64,000 nucleotides of DNA. It comes from Cladocopium goreaui. Its lineage: Eukaryota > Sar > Dinophyceae > Suessiales > Symbiodiniaceae. Below the pieces are notes generated by a model. It did not search any database. It worked only from the letters and a program-made list of their open reading frames with translations, and was not told the DNA's origin. The stretch covers positions 55,116-119,115 of the forward strand of contig CAMXCT020000809.1 of NCBI GenBank assembly GCA_947184155.2. The letters run 5' to 3'. A program made the position numbers and the translations under genes. How positions within the stretch are numbered: position 1 is the first letter of the stretch; every line of letters starts with the position of its first letter. Of this stretch, positions 28,033 to 36,846 are shown piece by piece.

Positions 28033-28487
28033 GCTACCCCAACTGCACTCCATGTTCGCGCAGGCAGGCGAGCCCGTTCATCAGCTATTGCTAATGGCCA
28101 CTGAGAAACATCTATTTTGACGTCCGAGATGTTCCCAATGGTCTTACCAAACCCATCTATGTATTGACCCCTAAGGGCATTCAGGTGATCCAAAAATTGT
28201 CCAACACAGATAGTTGTTAGTGCAAGACAACAGATCACCAAGAAACTGAATTGGATGGTGAAAAATGGAAAAATTGAAACAGATGTCCAACGGAAAAACT
28301 ACCTCAGCCGCTGCATGCAATCATTCAGCTGCCGCAAGAGCCGCAATCAGCCGCCAGCATCGCTCAGCGCGCCACAGCAGCCAGCGAGCAAGAAGAAAGC
28401 TCCAGCAGAGCTCAGCGCAACCGCTGCAGAAGAAGCCGCAAAGTGCAGGCAAGAGGCATGCAGTCATTCTTTGAAATTGCAAAGAGA
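28033..28487 (-). other. 3' UTR of LINE C
   Basis: GCTGC/GCGGCT-rich in its first 200 bases, then a region whose last 80 bases resemble the D 3' end: GGGCTxGCCT about 55 bases before the tail and GGGGTAG directly before A9. Confidence 0.6.
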
Positions 28488-29777
28488 TCAATGAGCTGCA
28501 ATTTCTGGCTGGGTGTCCTCAATCTCCATGATGCGCTGGTTCCGTCGCGCTTGGAGCTCTTCACGATCCCTGGCAGAAATTCCATTGACGGGATGAAGCC
28601 AAAACAGTACTATGTTACGAAGGATGGTTTCCGGCAAATCAACATGTTTGTCAGGTAAGCGTCCATCTTCGTATACCATCCATTGGTTTCTGCAGCGAAC
28701 AGCAGCCCTGTAATGTCCAGAGTGTGGGGTGTCCCCCAAATGAAAAATGAATCCACTGATTGCAAACTGAACATATTGAATGTCTGCCGTTTCACCAGCA
28801 AAACAAGGGAAGGTAACAGTATTGGAAAAGACAATCATCTGTGTGCACTTTCGTGCTGGATCTGTGAGGAATCTGCTGATGGAAAGAATGATCGCGCGAC
28901 CCACCTGTGTAGCTGCTCGGCAAATACCTAAGCAATCATGCCATGTGTCAATCAAGCTCTGAAGGGTGCACGTTTGTGAAGGGTTGTGGTCCATGAGCAA
29001 TTGTATCGGTCCAAATGGATGACCTTTTTCATGACAAACACTCGGATCGTTTTCCAGCCCGTCACGCAAGAAGCGTGCAACCCATTCACAATTGATGAAC
29101 TGCGGCATTGTACGCAGCAAAAGCCAATGAGCAAATTCTGCTACATCCTGCTGATGTGCCATATCCTCAATTGTCCACCCATCTGTCAACAACCATAAAA
29201 ATGGCTGAAAATTGAGCAAGTTCACAGGCAATCCACTGATCGCAGTGATTGATCTGAGCATTTCGAAGCCACCAAGGGGCCACCACTGTGGATCCAACGC
29301 ACCTGCAAGGAGAGTGGCCCATGCAAGGCATATCACCACTGCATTTGCGAAACAGATATTGCCCGGATTCATCATGATCCGGATGATCCTCTGGCCAGCT
29401 TCTGTTGAATGCCTTTGGCTAAACTGCTCCTCTCGGTTCCTTGTGGCCTGATTGATGTCCTCACTAACTGCCAAATGGCATGATAGCAGACTCGCCTGAT
29501 CTCGCTCCAAGCCTCCGGCTGATTGCGGGACGAAATGATCCATAGAAATGGAATGGCTTTGTCTGACGTCTCGGTGGGCTTGGTCAGGCCATGAAACCTG
29601 ATGGTCGTAGTGGGGTCTTGGACCAACCGATGGATGTTTTGCACTGCTCGAAGTGCCTCGTCCAGCTTCAAGGTAGCATCCTTCGTTGGCTTCAAAGTCC
29701 GTGCCGACGCATCCCAACGGAGATACGGCATGTTGCCGTCTGAATCGATCAGGTTCAGCTTCTGGCATTCGATCCAT
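28488..29777 (-). CDS. LINE C USP-type (C19) ubiquitin protease, complete
   Basis: The open frame spans 429 codons. The part upstream of 29375 is the low-complexity linker frame, and the protease proper starts at ATG 29375 or 29372. MMNPGNICFANAVVICLAW is the Cys box (C near residue 9 from that start), HQQDVAEFAHWLL the QQD box, HSGHYRAAVRCRNQWMVYED the His box with the acidic third residue, and GRLPDKHVDLPETILRNIVL the final strands. About 295 residues and uninterrupted, it is the best-preserved protease of the four copies. The family role is removal of ubiquitin from proteins. In this element it would act either on host targets or on the element's own ubiquitinated products; that is inference. 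Confidence 0.88.
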   Translation of the reverse strand: MDRMPEAEPDRFRRQHAVSPLGCVGTDFEANEGCYLEAGRGTSSSAKHPSVGPRPHYDHQVSWPDQAHRDVRQSHSISMDHFVPQSAGGLERDQASLLSCHLAVSEDINQATRNREEQFSQRHSTEAGQRIIRIMMNPGNICFANAVVICLAWATLLAGALDPQWWPLGGFEMLRSITAISGLPVNLLNFQPFLWLLTDGWTIEDMAHQQDVAEFAHWLLLRTMPQFINCEWVARFLRDGLENDPSVCHEKGHPFGPIQLLMDHNPSQTCTLQSLIDTWHDCLGICRAATQVGRAIILSISRFLTDPARKCTQMIVFSNTVTFPCFAGETADIQYVQFAISGFIFHLGDTPHSGHYRAAVRCRNQWMVYEDGRLPDKHVDLPETILRNIVLFWLHPVNGISARDREELQARRNQRIMEIEDTQPEIAAH

Positions 29778-30180
29778 TGTGGATCCTTGGGTGTCGCTTT
29801 GGACAAGTTGGTCCGGCGCTCCTCCAGTGCCGAGATCAGCACAACCACCAGGTGGTGTCTCAGAGGCGTGTCCCTGGAGCCCTGGTGCCAGGATTGAGAG
29901 CTGATCCTTGGCCTGGTTGTAGATGTAGAATGAACTGATGATCTTGGAGCAGCTGTTGCAAGCTGTCCTCTGTTCTCAGTGCCAATCTGGCAACCATCGC
30001 CACCAATTCGTCGTAGGTGGGCTTGGTCTGTCGAGGACCTTTGCGACCCATGTCCTTGTTGTCGGTTTTGGGTCTTTTGGCCTGACGACTTCCATCCGTG
30101 CCAAGGCCCAGTGCCTTCATTTGTTCTGTCGACAGAATTGAGCTCCAGATAGCGTTGGCCTGATCCAAGGCCTCCTCCAT
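29372..30180 (-). pseudogene. LINE C ORF2, overlapping +1-frame protein with one frameshift
   Basis: The ATG at 30180 (context GCAATGG) begins MEEALDQANAIWSSILSTEQ, the same start as in B and D. The frame is kept to about 29865, including VAMVARLALRTEDSLQQLL and HQFILHLQPGQGSAL. After a frameshift it continues to TGA at 29374-29372. That stop is embedded in ATGATGA, so the first main-frame ATG of the protease (29375) overlaps it by two bases. Confidence 0.68.
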
Positions 30181-32029
30181 TGCAAAGATAAACTGCCAAA
30201 TGAAACAGTGGGAGGCAGTGATCACCCAGTTGCGCCAAATGTTGCTGCAGTTTGCAAAATTGACATGGAGAAAGGCAACGCAAGTGGAGGCGGTGACTGC
30301 AAAGAAACGTATCAAACTGCCTGAAGTTGTGGGATTGGAGATGCTCAAAGAACTTCCATGGAGTGAAAAATTTCCGGCCACACATCAAACAATGATAGTT
30401 CAATCTGTCAAGAAACGCAGGATCACTCATCATGAAGAATGCACATGCTGCTAACTGCTCGAAAGATTGGCCCAATGCATCAGGATAATCTGAGGGCAGT
30501 GCATTGAACTGCATGAGCTGCAGGAGCATGTCATGACTGCCACGTTCAACCTCGTCAGTGGTGGGCCAAACATCGGGCTGAAAGGGCTTCTTGTACCAAA
30601 CTGGAAAAGACAGGAGCATTGCCACCAGCGCAATGTAATCGCATTCCATCAAATGTTCCGCTGGACATGGAGTGAAATTTTCATCTGCCAAGTCATACGG
30701 AAGCAGAGTTCCACAAAAAGAACACCAGTGATCAAAATGAGTCTGCGCTGCACGGGCTGCCAGCTGTTTGATGATCACTTCCAGGCATCGAAGATCAAAG
30801 TTGTGGGCAACTCTGAGATGGGTCCTTGCGCAGGCCAAGGGTATGACTGTGTCACAGAGGAGGCAGCGTTGAGTGAGAAGCTGATAAACTTCTGTGCTCA
30901 TCATAACATCTTCAAAGCACCTTGAAAGCATCAGCGTCGTGACCTTGGAGAGCACAGGTTCAGTCACCAGGGGTTCCAATACATCCATCAAGTCAACTGC
31001 CCTGTAGTGCCATGGAATGATAATGCTGTTCGCCTCATCGTTGAGCATCAGGGCCAAATTGAAAATCAACGGACAGGTATGCAAGGGTGTGCCATGATTC
31101 ACCGCTGGATTGCACATGCATCCATGAGCAGAGAAAAGCACCCAGGTGAGCATCCGAATCCAGGCTTCTGCTTCAGCGATGGCCTGGCCATGTAGGGCTC
31201 GAAGGTGACCCATCAATTGTGTCGGCGACGTGAAGTTTGATCCACACACCTGACAGTGAAGGGACAACGTCAGCTTCAAGGCAGGGTTGTGGTACAACAG
31301 TCGCAACAGTCCCAGCCATGCCAATTGCCGCACAATCTCCCCAGGTGACAGCAGCAAATCTGGGGGTGTAGTGCCTGCCAACTCAGCATCAGGGCCAGGA
31401 GTGCCAGTCAACCTCAACAGTGCAAATTGCAGCGTCAGCATGCATTGATGTTTCCTGTTGTGAACCTTCGGGTGGCAAAAACAATCCAATCGTCCTTTCA
31501 GTTTCTCTTCAATGATGGTGGCGTCAATCACGGTCTGGTTCCAAAAAGAGGCATGGTGACTTTTAAAGTGTCGTACCAACTCATTCTTTCGTTGAAAGAC
31601 CTTTTGGCAGATGAGACACACCTGCGACAGCAGCTCAGCGATGTGGTCATGGCCCAGCAAATCGCTGCAAGCCTCATTGTCCACTGCCTGCATCACCAGA
31701 CAGTATGCATCCAATTGAGCATCACTGAGTTGTTCTCCAACCTGGATGGCGGAGTGGAAATTCCGAAGATGCTGCTCCAGTCCATGCTTGGTCAAGAAGA
31801 CCTTGTTGCAAATGCGACAAGGGAAGGCCGACGTTGTGCTGGATGTGGTGATCGGTGCAGGTTGTCCATGGTGAGTCATGTACATGGCATATTGTCTGAG
31901 CACAATGCAACAGTGTTCCCTTTGAAAATGGGTTCCGCAGAGTTCACAAGGATTGCTTGTACCCACTTGCCGCAAAAGATAAATCGTTCCATGCACCATG
32001 GTTTCTGAACACCTCATTGTGAGAATCAC
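29372..32029 (-). CDS. LINE C zinc-finger array and linker, running into the ORF2 frame
   Basis: 885 codons. CELCGTHFQREHCC, CRICNKVFLTKHGLEQHL, CLICQKVFQRKNELVRHF, CFCHPKVHNRKHQC, CQVCGSNFTSPTQLMGHL, CMCNPAVNHGTPLHTC, CLLCDTVIPLACARTHL, CSFCGTLLPYDL, CLMCGRKFFTPWKFFEHL and CQFCKLQQHLAQL are the zinc sites, to residue about 615. The main-frame linker then follows to about 29865. There an indel throws the reading into the ORF2 frame, so the last about 165 codons (NLIDSDGNMPYLRW, TTIRFHGLTKP, AIWQLVRTSIRPQG) are the C-terminal half of ORF2 and not linker. USP lies in the other frame (29777-28488). Confidence 0.82.
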   Translation of the reverse strand: MILTMRCSETMVHGTIYLLRQVGTSNPCELCGTHFQREHCCIVLRQYAMYMTHHGQPAPITTSSTTSAFPCRICNKVFLTKHGLEQHLRNFHSAIQVGEQLSDAQLDAYCLVMQAVDNEACSDLLGHDHIAELLSQVCLICQKVFQRKNELVRHFKSHHASFWNQTVIDATIIEEKLKGRLDCFCHPKVHNRKHQCMLTLQFALLRLTGTPGPDAELAGTTPPDLLLSPGEIVRQLAWLGLLRLLYHNPALKLTLSLHCQVCGSNFTSPTQLMGHLRALHGQAIAEAEAWIRMLTWVLFSAHGCMCNPAVNHGTPLHTCPLIFNLALMLNDEANSIIIPWHYRAVDLMDVLEPLVTEPVLSKVTTLMLSRCFEDVMMSTEVYQLLTQRCLLCDTVIPLACARTHLRVAHNFDLRCLEVIIKQLAARAAQTHFDHWCSFCGTLLPYDLADENFTPCPAEHLMECDYIALVAMLLSFPVWYKKPFQPDVWPTTDEVERGSHDMLLQLMQFNALPSDYPDALGQSFEQLAACAFFMMSDPAFLDRLNYHCLMCGRKFFTPWKFFEHLQSHNFRQFDTFLCSHRLHLRCLSPCQFCKLQQHLAQLGDHCLPLFHLAVYLCNGGGLGSGQRYLELNSVDRTNEGTGPWHGWKSSGQKTQNRQQGHGSQRSSTDQAHLRRIGGDGCQIGTENRGQLATAAPRSSVHSTSTTRPRISSQSWHQGSRDTPLRHHLVVVLISALEERRTNLSKATPKDPQWIECQKLNLIDSDGNMPYLRWDASARTLKPTKDATLKLDEALRAVQNIHRLVQDPTTTIRFHGLTKPTETSDKAIPFLWIISSRNQPEAWSEIRRVCYHAIWQLVRTSIRPQGTERSSLAKGIQQKLARGSSGS

Positions 32030-32477
32030 CCCAATGGCGTAGGATCCCTTTGGACGTCAACATGAATTTGCCACACAGAATACATCGGTGAGTGAAATAC
32101 GTGGTAAGCTCTTGTTGTTGACCAAGTGCCACGAAGCTCATTCCCTGCACATAGTGGAGGAACTCACGAACGCGCAATCTATGCTCCAGATCTTCATCTT
32201 CCTTGGGGTCAGCTGTGCAGACATATTGAACATGGTATGTGAATCGATTCCAAGTGGTGAACATCATCCCACAGCGTTGACATGTGGGTAAACCTGCAGT
32301 GGAATCTGATGCCGAACAGGGTCGAAGAAGGCCTGTTCGTTGGCCATGCTCCAGTGTTTGATGCCTGCGCAACAATGCCATGGTTGAAAAGAACAAAGGA
32401 CACTGTGGACAGGCATAAGACGCAAAGTCAGCCTGATGTAGTTGGCCAGAATCTCTGCGGCAGCTGTAGACCTCCAA
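31944..32477 (-). CDS. LINE C first zinc fingers
   Basis: 177 codons. CPQCPLFFSTMALLRRHQ, CQRCGMMFTTWNRFTYHV and CILCGKFMLTSKGILRHW are three C2H2-like fingers in the same order as in B and D. VEHRxRV-type sequence (LEHRLRVREFLHYVQGM) sits between fingers 2 and 3 in all copies. The frame is lost near 32000 and the array continues in 32029-29372. Confidence 0.78.
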   Translation of the reverse strand: MEVYSCRRDSGQLHQADFASYACPQCPLFFSTMALLRRHQTLEHGQRTGLLRPCSASDSTAGLPTCQRCGMMFTTWNRFTYHVQYVCTADPKEDEDLEHRLRVREFLHYVQGMSFVALGQQQELTTYFTHRCILCGKFMLTSKGILRHWGDSHNEVFRNHGAWNDLSFAASGYKQSL

Positions 32478-32920
32478 AATGACCTGTTCAAGCTGTCATC
32501 AACTGGATGGCAAAAGTGAACAATATCATCATCCTGAAGTTTCAATGATCTTTGAGATTCACGCTGATATGCTTGGCGATATTGGTGCAGCAGGCGCAGC
32601 AAAGGATCGGCAATGCCAGTACCGGCTAAGAAGTCGGCATGAGTCAGATGAGTGAGATGTACTGGAGAACGACAAATGCGTCGTAGCTGCTGTAGAAATG
32701 TACGATCCAACATCTGAACTGACTGAAAGGTCAACCCAATGGCTCTGGTGCCGTAAATCAAACAGGGAAAGATACATTGAAACCAAAGTTTAATCTTTTG
32801 ATTCAGACTGAGACCCACTGTCTTGAAAATCCACCGTTGAAGTTGATGAGAAACCTTGATCCCTGCTTGAATCCTGTGGCGCATGGTCAAAAGTTCAAAG
32901 TTTGAGTAACTCAAAACCAC
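32264..32920 (-). CDS. LINE C RT thumb
   Basis: 218 codons. The same frame is open upstream to the break near 33125 and contains LTINSAKTIAILKLHGQG-type codons just after YADD. YLGVVLSYSNFELLTMRHRI is the thumb landmark, and LQQLRRICRSPVHLTHLTHA matches B and D. The frame is lost near 32460; the last roughly 60 codons, after LKLQDDDIVHFCHPV, are out of register. Confidence 0.78.
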   Translation of the reverse strand: MVLSYSNFELLTMRHRIQAGIKVSHQLQRWIFKTVGLSLNQKIKLWFQCIFPCLIYGTRAIGLTFQSVQMLDRTFLQQLRRICRSPVHLTHLTHADFLAGTGIADPLLRLLHQYRQAYQRESQRSLKLQDDDIVHFCHPVDDSLNRSFWRSTAAAEILANYIRLTLRLMPVHSVLCSFQPWHCCAGIKHWSMANEQAFFDPVRHQIPLQVYPHVNAVG

Positions 32921-33105
32921 TCCAAGGTATGGAATTTGTGGGACCAGTCTGATCTGAAAGGGTGTGCCATGCCGACTTGGGATACAAATGAAAGTGCCAT
33001 CTTTTGTCCGTTTGACATAGCGCTTGTAAAGCTTGAACTTGCCCTGCCCATGGAGCTTCAGGATCGCAATTGTTTTGGCACTATTGATGGTCAGGCCGGC
33101 ATCAA

Positions 33106-36100
33106 TCAGCAGGTCAGAAAAGATCCAACCTTGGCAATGGCAGCATGAAGATCAGATGCTGATTCAATGAGACAGTGAAGACAGAAGTCGTCAGCATATG
33201 TGGTGACTACTTCACGAAGCCATTCCCATCCATTCTGTTGTGCCGCTGTTTCCAAGATCCAGGCCGCAAAACACGCCCACAAAATCGGAGCGGCTTTACA
33301 GCCTTGTCGAATGCCGCGTTGTGTGGGCAGTGTGCGGTATTGTCCACGATGCCAAAATGAAAAAGTGGTGCATTCGTAAATCTGTTTGAGTATGTTCAAG
33401 GTGATGGGATCTGCATCCAAAGTTTCCAGAGCGTGAAATAATTTTGACCTCACTACACTGTCGAAGGCCTTTGTGAGGTCAAGGCTCAGTAGAAAGCCAC
33501 CAGCCACGTTTAGGCCTTGTGCAGATTGTGCGGCCCGATGAATGTCATAACGCAATGAAGAAATCAATGTGCGGACATCAGTGCAGTGTTTACGAACCCT
33601 CATGATAGCCTCTTCACTGCCACGCATCGACAGGTAGGCCAGTTGCGGCAGCCTAAACAATCGGGTTGAAACCGTTTGCATCAATCTGGAGGCCAACATC
33701 CCCATCACAGTCTTACCTGAAGGTTCCAGCAGGGCGATCGGTCGAAGTTCCGACTGAGAACGACCTGACTTGCCAGGCTTACAGAGAAATGTCAAAACTC
33801 CTTCACTCCAGCACGTCGGTAACCTATCATATAAACATCTGGATTCCAGAAAAGGTTGAAGATAGGAAGCCGTCATTGAGGCTGCCGCTTGCCAAATTGG
33901 AGCAGGAGCATATTCAGGGGATAGTGCCTTGAATGGTGGAAGTTTTTGCAATCCATCACTCAGTTCATCAGCGGTGAAGGGCCAGGTGAAGTTGTGTGTC
34001 ACAGTGTGCATGTCATCTGCTGAGTACAGCTTTTGATACCAATCACGTAGAACGTCAGCAGATGCTTCAGGGCCCAAAAGGTCGCCTGTGTTGGATCGCA
34101 ATTGGATTCTCTGAAATGGTTGTTTGGGAGCCAATTCACGGATTGCCTGGTAAAATTGAAATGAATCATGTGCACGTTCAGCAGTAGTGGCTTTCTCAAA
34201 AAATTGTTGTAGTCTGAATTTTCTTGCTGCCTTTGACGTCTGGTTCATGCGTTTCCTGGCTACTTGTCGTCGAGCCACATGAAACCACGCCTCAAATAGG
34301 TGAGGGAGCTGAATCTTGGTTGCATGGAAATCTCGTCGTAAACATTGAGTGTGATGTTGAAATGCCTGAAATGGGGTGACGTCGTACTGATGAATCTGTT
34401 GTTTGTGAGGTGGCGCATAACATGACTGATCAAGTTGATTCAAGCACTTGTGCACCTCGTCAAGACGGTCACCATCATGTTCAGGAAGTTTCAGCACCTT
34501 GGATTCAACCTCGTCACGTAAGGCATCTGCATGTGCATCTTGTTGGATCCAGTGCTGATATAGGGCCTTGCGCTGTGCGCGGCTCCATCCCGGTTGTTGT
34601 ACATGTGGGAGAGGAGTCCAGGCCTTCAGCACACTGCCAACGAGAGGAACATGGTTGGCTCCGGTCAGATTCAGAAGGGGAAACGCATGAAGATAATGAA
34701 CATCTCTTGCTGTCTGATCCGTTTGAAGCTTCTTGGTGCAAAGGTAGTCAATTCTGGAAACTTGAGTGCCAAAGGAATATGTAGGTCCCAAAGAAGATTT
34801 CCATGTATTGAGAGTAACCATGTTGTACACCTGAAGAAGGTTGTGTAAATGTTCAGCATCTCTGTGTACCGGGCCCCAATGACGCTTCTCAGCATGGGCA
34901 AAGGTCCCCAGGCCAACTGCAGAACAACGCTTATGCAGTGAAGTGTTCAAATCTCCGGCCAGCAAGAAAGAATTTCTCTTAGGCAATGCATCAAAAAGTT
35001 CATGCAATGTGTTCCAAACATGAGCTCGATCTTCAAAACGATTGACATTGTAGACATATTGATAAACATTGATGATGTCATACCCTCGGTGTAGGCCATG
35101 AAGACGTGTATGAAGAATACGTCCCTTGACAGGTTCACTCCATGAAAGTCCATGTTGTTGTACTAACTTCGTAGCAATCATGGTCAGGAGTCCAGCCTGT
35201 CTCGGTCCTGCACCGGAGTGCATGCAATGATATTGTCCCTGCGTCCATTCACTGGAAAATTGCCAGTGCGTTTCCTGCAGCAAGACAATGTCAAACGATT
35301 GCATCGAGAGCCACTGCTGAAAAAGATCCCAATTGGTTTGAGTCATACTTCCGCAATTCCATGAGAATACATTCAATCGCCCCTTTCTCATTGAGGATGG
35401 TGGAGCATGATTGGCAGTCGTAGGGAATGATGAGGTGGTCGAAGCAGGGTGGGTAGAGCTAGCACCACTGATCAATTTTCCTTTGTACCATGTGTATCCA
35501 TGTGTGGAAATTCTATGAAGAGCTCTGCGATAGCTACGTTTCTGAACAGCATTTCTTTTCAGATTCTTTGGGAAATGGGTTTGGCATGGTTCGAAAACCT
35601 TTCGGGGCTCCACGACATGTTTTTTCGCCGGTGCCTCGTCACCGGCTCTCACGTCACGCATGCCCATGACGGAACCCTCACCCCTCACAGGATCAAGATT
35701 GTAGAAGGCCACAAGCACCAAGACAAAGCAGAGTGCCAGTGATCTGTTGTAGCAACCTCGATGACCCTGTGCTCGGACTTGGGACCGAGAAGCGGTTCTG
35801 TGAATTGATGTCCGGCCACTTGTATGGAGCAATGCAAAAATTGTTGTAATAAGAAGTCCCCCAGTGAAAAGAAAAATCTTCCACCAAATCCAAGGTCCAC
35901 TCAAGGGCTCGTTGTCCAGCAGGAGTGGATAGGATGTAGACGTCCAAACAAATTGCACTGTCTCGAATAGGCTCAAAAATAGGCCAGTGAAAAGCACAAT
36001 GGGAGCCCACCCCATACAAAAATAGTGGGAGCCACCCCAACAAAATGGCCAGCAAAAGATGGAGTCCTTCAGCACAAGGAGGAAGTAGAGGACGACGCTC

Positions 36101-36286
36101 AGCAGCAAAATGAAGAATGGCAGCAGCGCCGCAGCAGCGTCACGTCCAGCAGCGCACAGCAGCAGCCACAAGCAGCGCCGCGCACCGCAACGAACTCTTA
36201 AGGGGCCGTGCCAGCGAACAAGGTAACCAAGAACGGTCGAGTGGCACCCTGCTGGACTCCTCGCCCTTTGAACCGCCAGGGGCTTG

Positions 36287-36317
<31 letters not shown>

Positions 36318-36423
36318 TTGGGTGGGTGTGTGTGTGTGTGTTTGTTTGTGTGTGTGTTTGGGTGTGTGTGTGTGTGTTTTTTTTTACTACCCCTTTAACA
36401 CCTTGTTGCGTGTCAGTAGGCAA
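33106..36423 (-). CDS. LINE C membrane N-terminus, EEP endonuclease and RT
   Basis: 1105 codons. The first about 45 codons translate the CA tract and are not real; the true start is upstream of the first hydrophobic stretch, without an obvious ATG. Four hydrophobic segments: residues about 95-120, 130-158, 172-195 and 215-232. GWAPIVLFTGLF and LLLDNEPLS match D. KRSYRRALHRISTHGYTWYK precedes the nuclease. EEP: VFSWNCGS (about 35356), LLQETHW, LLAGDLNTS, SRIDYL and NHVPLVG, all intact. RT: LTFLCKPGKSGRSQSELRPI, GGFLLSLDLTKAFDSV, TQRGIRQGCKAAPILW and TTYADDFCLH (about 33195). The frame is lost at KVGSFLTC, near 33125. Confidence 0.9.
36209..36222 (-). promoter_or_regulatory. 5' conserved motif of LINE C
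   Basis: CTTGTTCGCTGGCA on the minus strand, followed by CGGC as in B. It lies about 65 bases from the CA-tract boundary. Confidence 0.5.
36285..36383 (-). repeat. A9(CA)n tail of LINE D
   Basis: GT repeats interrupted by GGGTG and TTTG (36285-36374), then T9 at 36375-36383. On the minus strand: end of LINE D, A9, then a 90-base CA-rich tract, then the start of LINE C (GCCCCTGG). Confidence 0.85.
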
Positions 36424-36846
36424 GCCCTCAACAGCATGTTACTGTTGGCCATGGCATCTACGGATTTAGACGTCCGCCGTAGTGCTCATTGTCTTACTCA
36501 AGCTACCATATCCCTAAGGACAACATGGAAAATAAAAACTAAGTCACAGCACCAAAAATTCACAGGTAGTTGTTTGTGAACAGTGCCGGCAAAAGTTGGA
36601 AAAAGGTCACTCAGCCGCTGCTCTCACCAGCTGCAAGGATGGCAAAGTGCCACAACAGCAGCGCAGCAGCCACGTCAGCAGCAAGCGCAAAAGCTTCCGC
36701 AAATCAGCGCCAGCGCAGGGCCGCAAGAGAAATGCTCAGCAGCGCAAGATGAAGGCAGCGGCTTAAATGCATTCAAGTGGCAGGTACAGATACTGAATCC
36801 ATAGGATCGTGACGGTGTCACCATGTCCAAGTGCTGCGCATGAGAG
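36384..36846 (-). other. 3' UTR of LINE D
   Basis: About 460 bp, GCTGC-rich in the part next to the protease stop, then a less biased region ending GGGGTAGT before A9. No coding potential. Confidence 0.6.

Larger units (their letters stand above)
28024..36284 (-). mobile_element. LINE C: EEP-RT-zinc finger-USP non-LTR retrotransposon, frameshifted
   Basis: About 8.3 kb from the CA tract at 36285 to the A9 tail at 28032. Full domain set, with no in-frame stop codon and about four frameshifts (near 33125, 32460, 32000 and 29865). The 3' UTR (28033-28487) ends in GGGGTAGC-A9 and that of D in GGGGTAGT-A9, which shows that C and D share their 3' end. Confidence 0.9.

Noticed and set aside
28024..28090. 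Hammerhead-like CTGATGA in the LINE C 3' end (minus strand)
   Set aside because: No GAAA and stem II/III arrangement follows, and LINE D has CTGTTGA at the same place.
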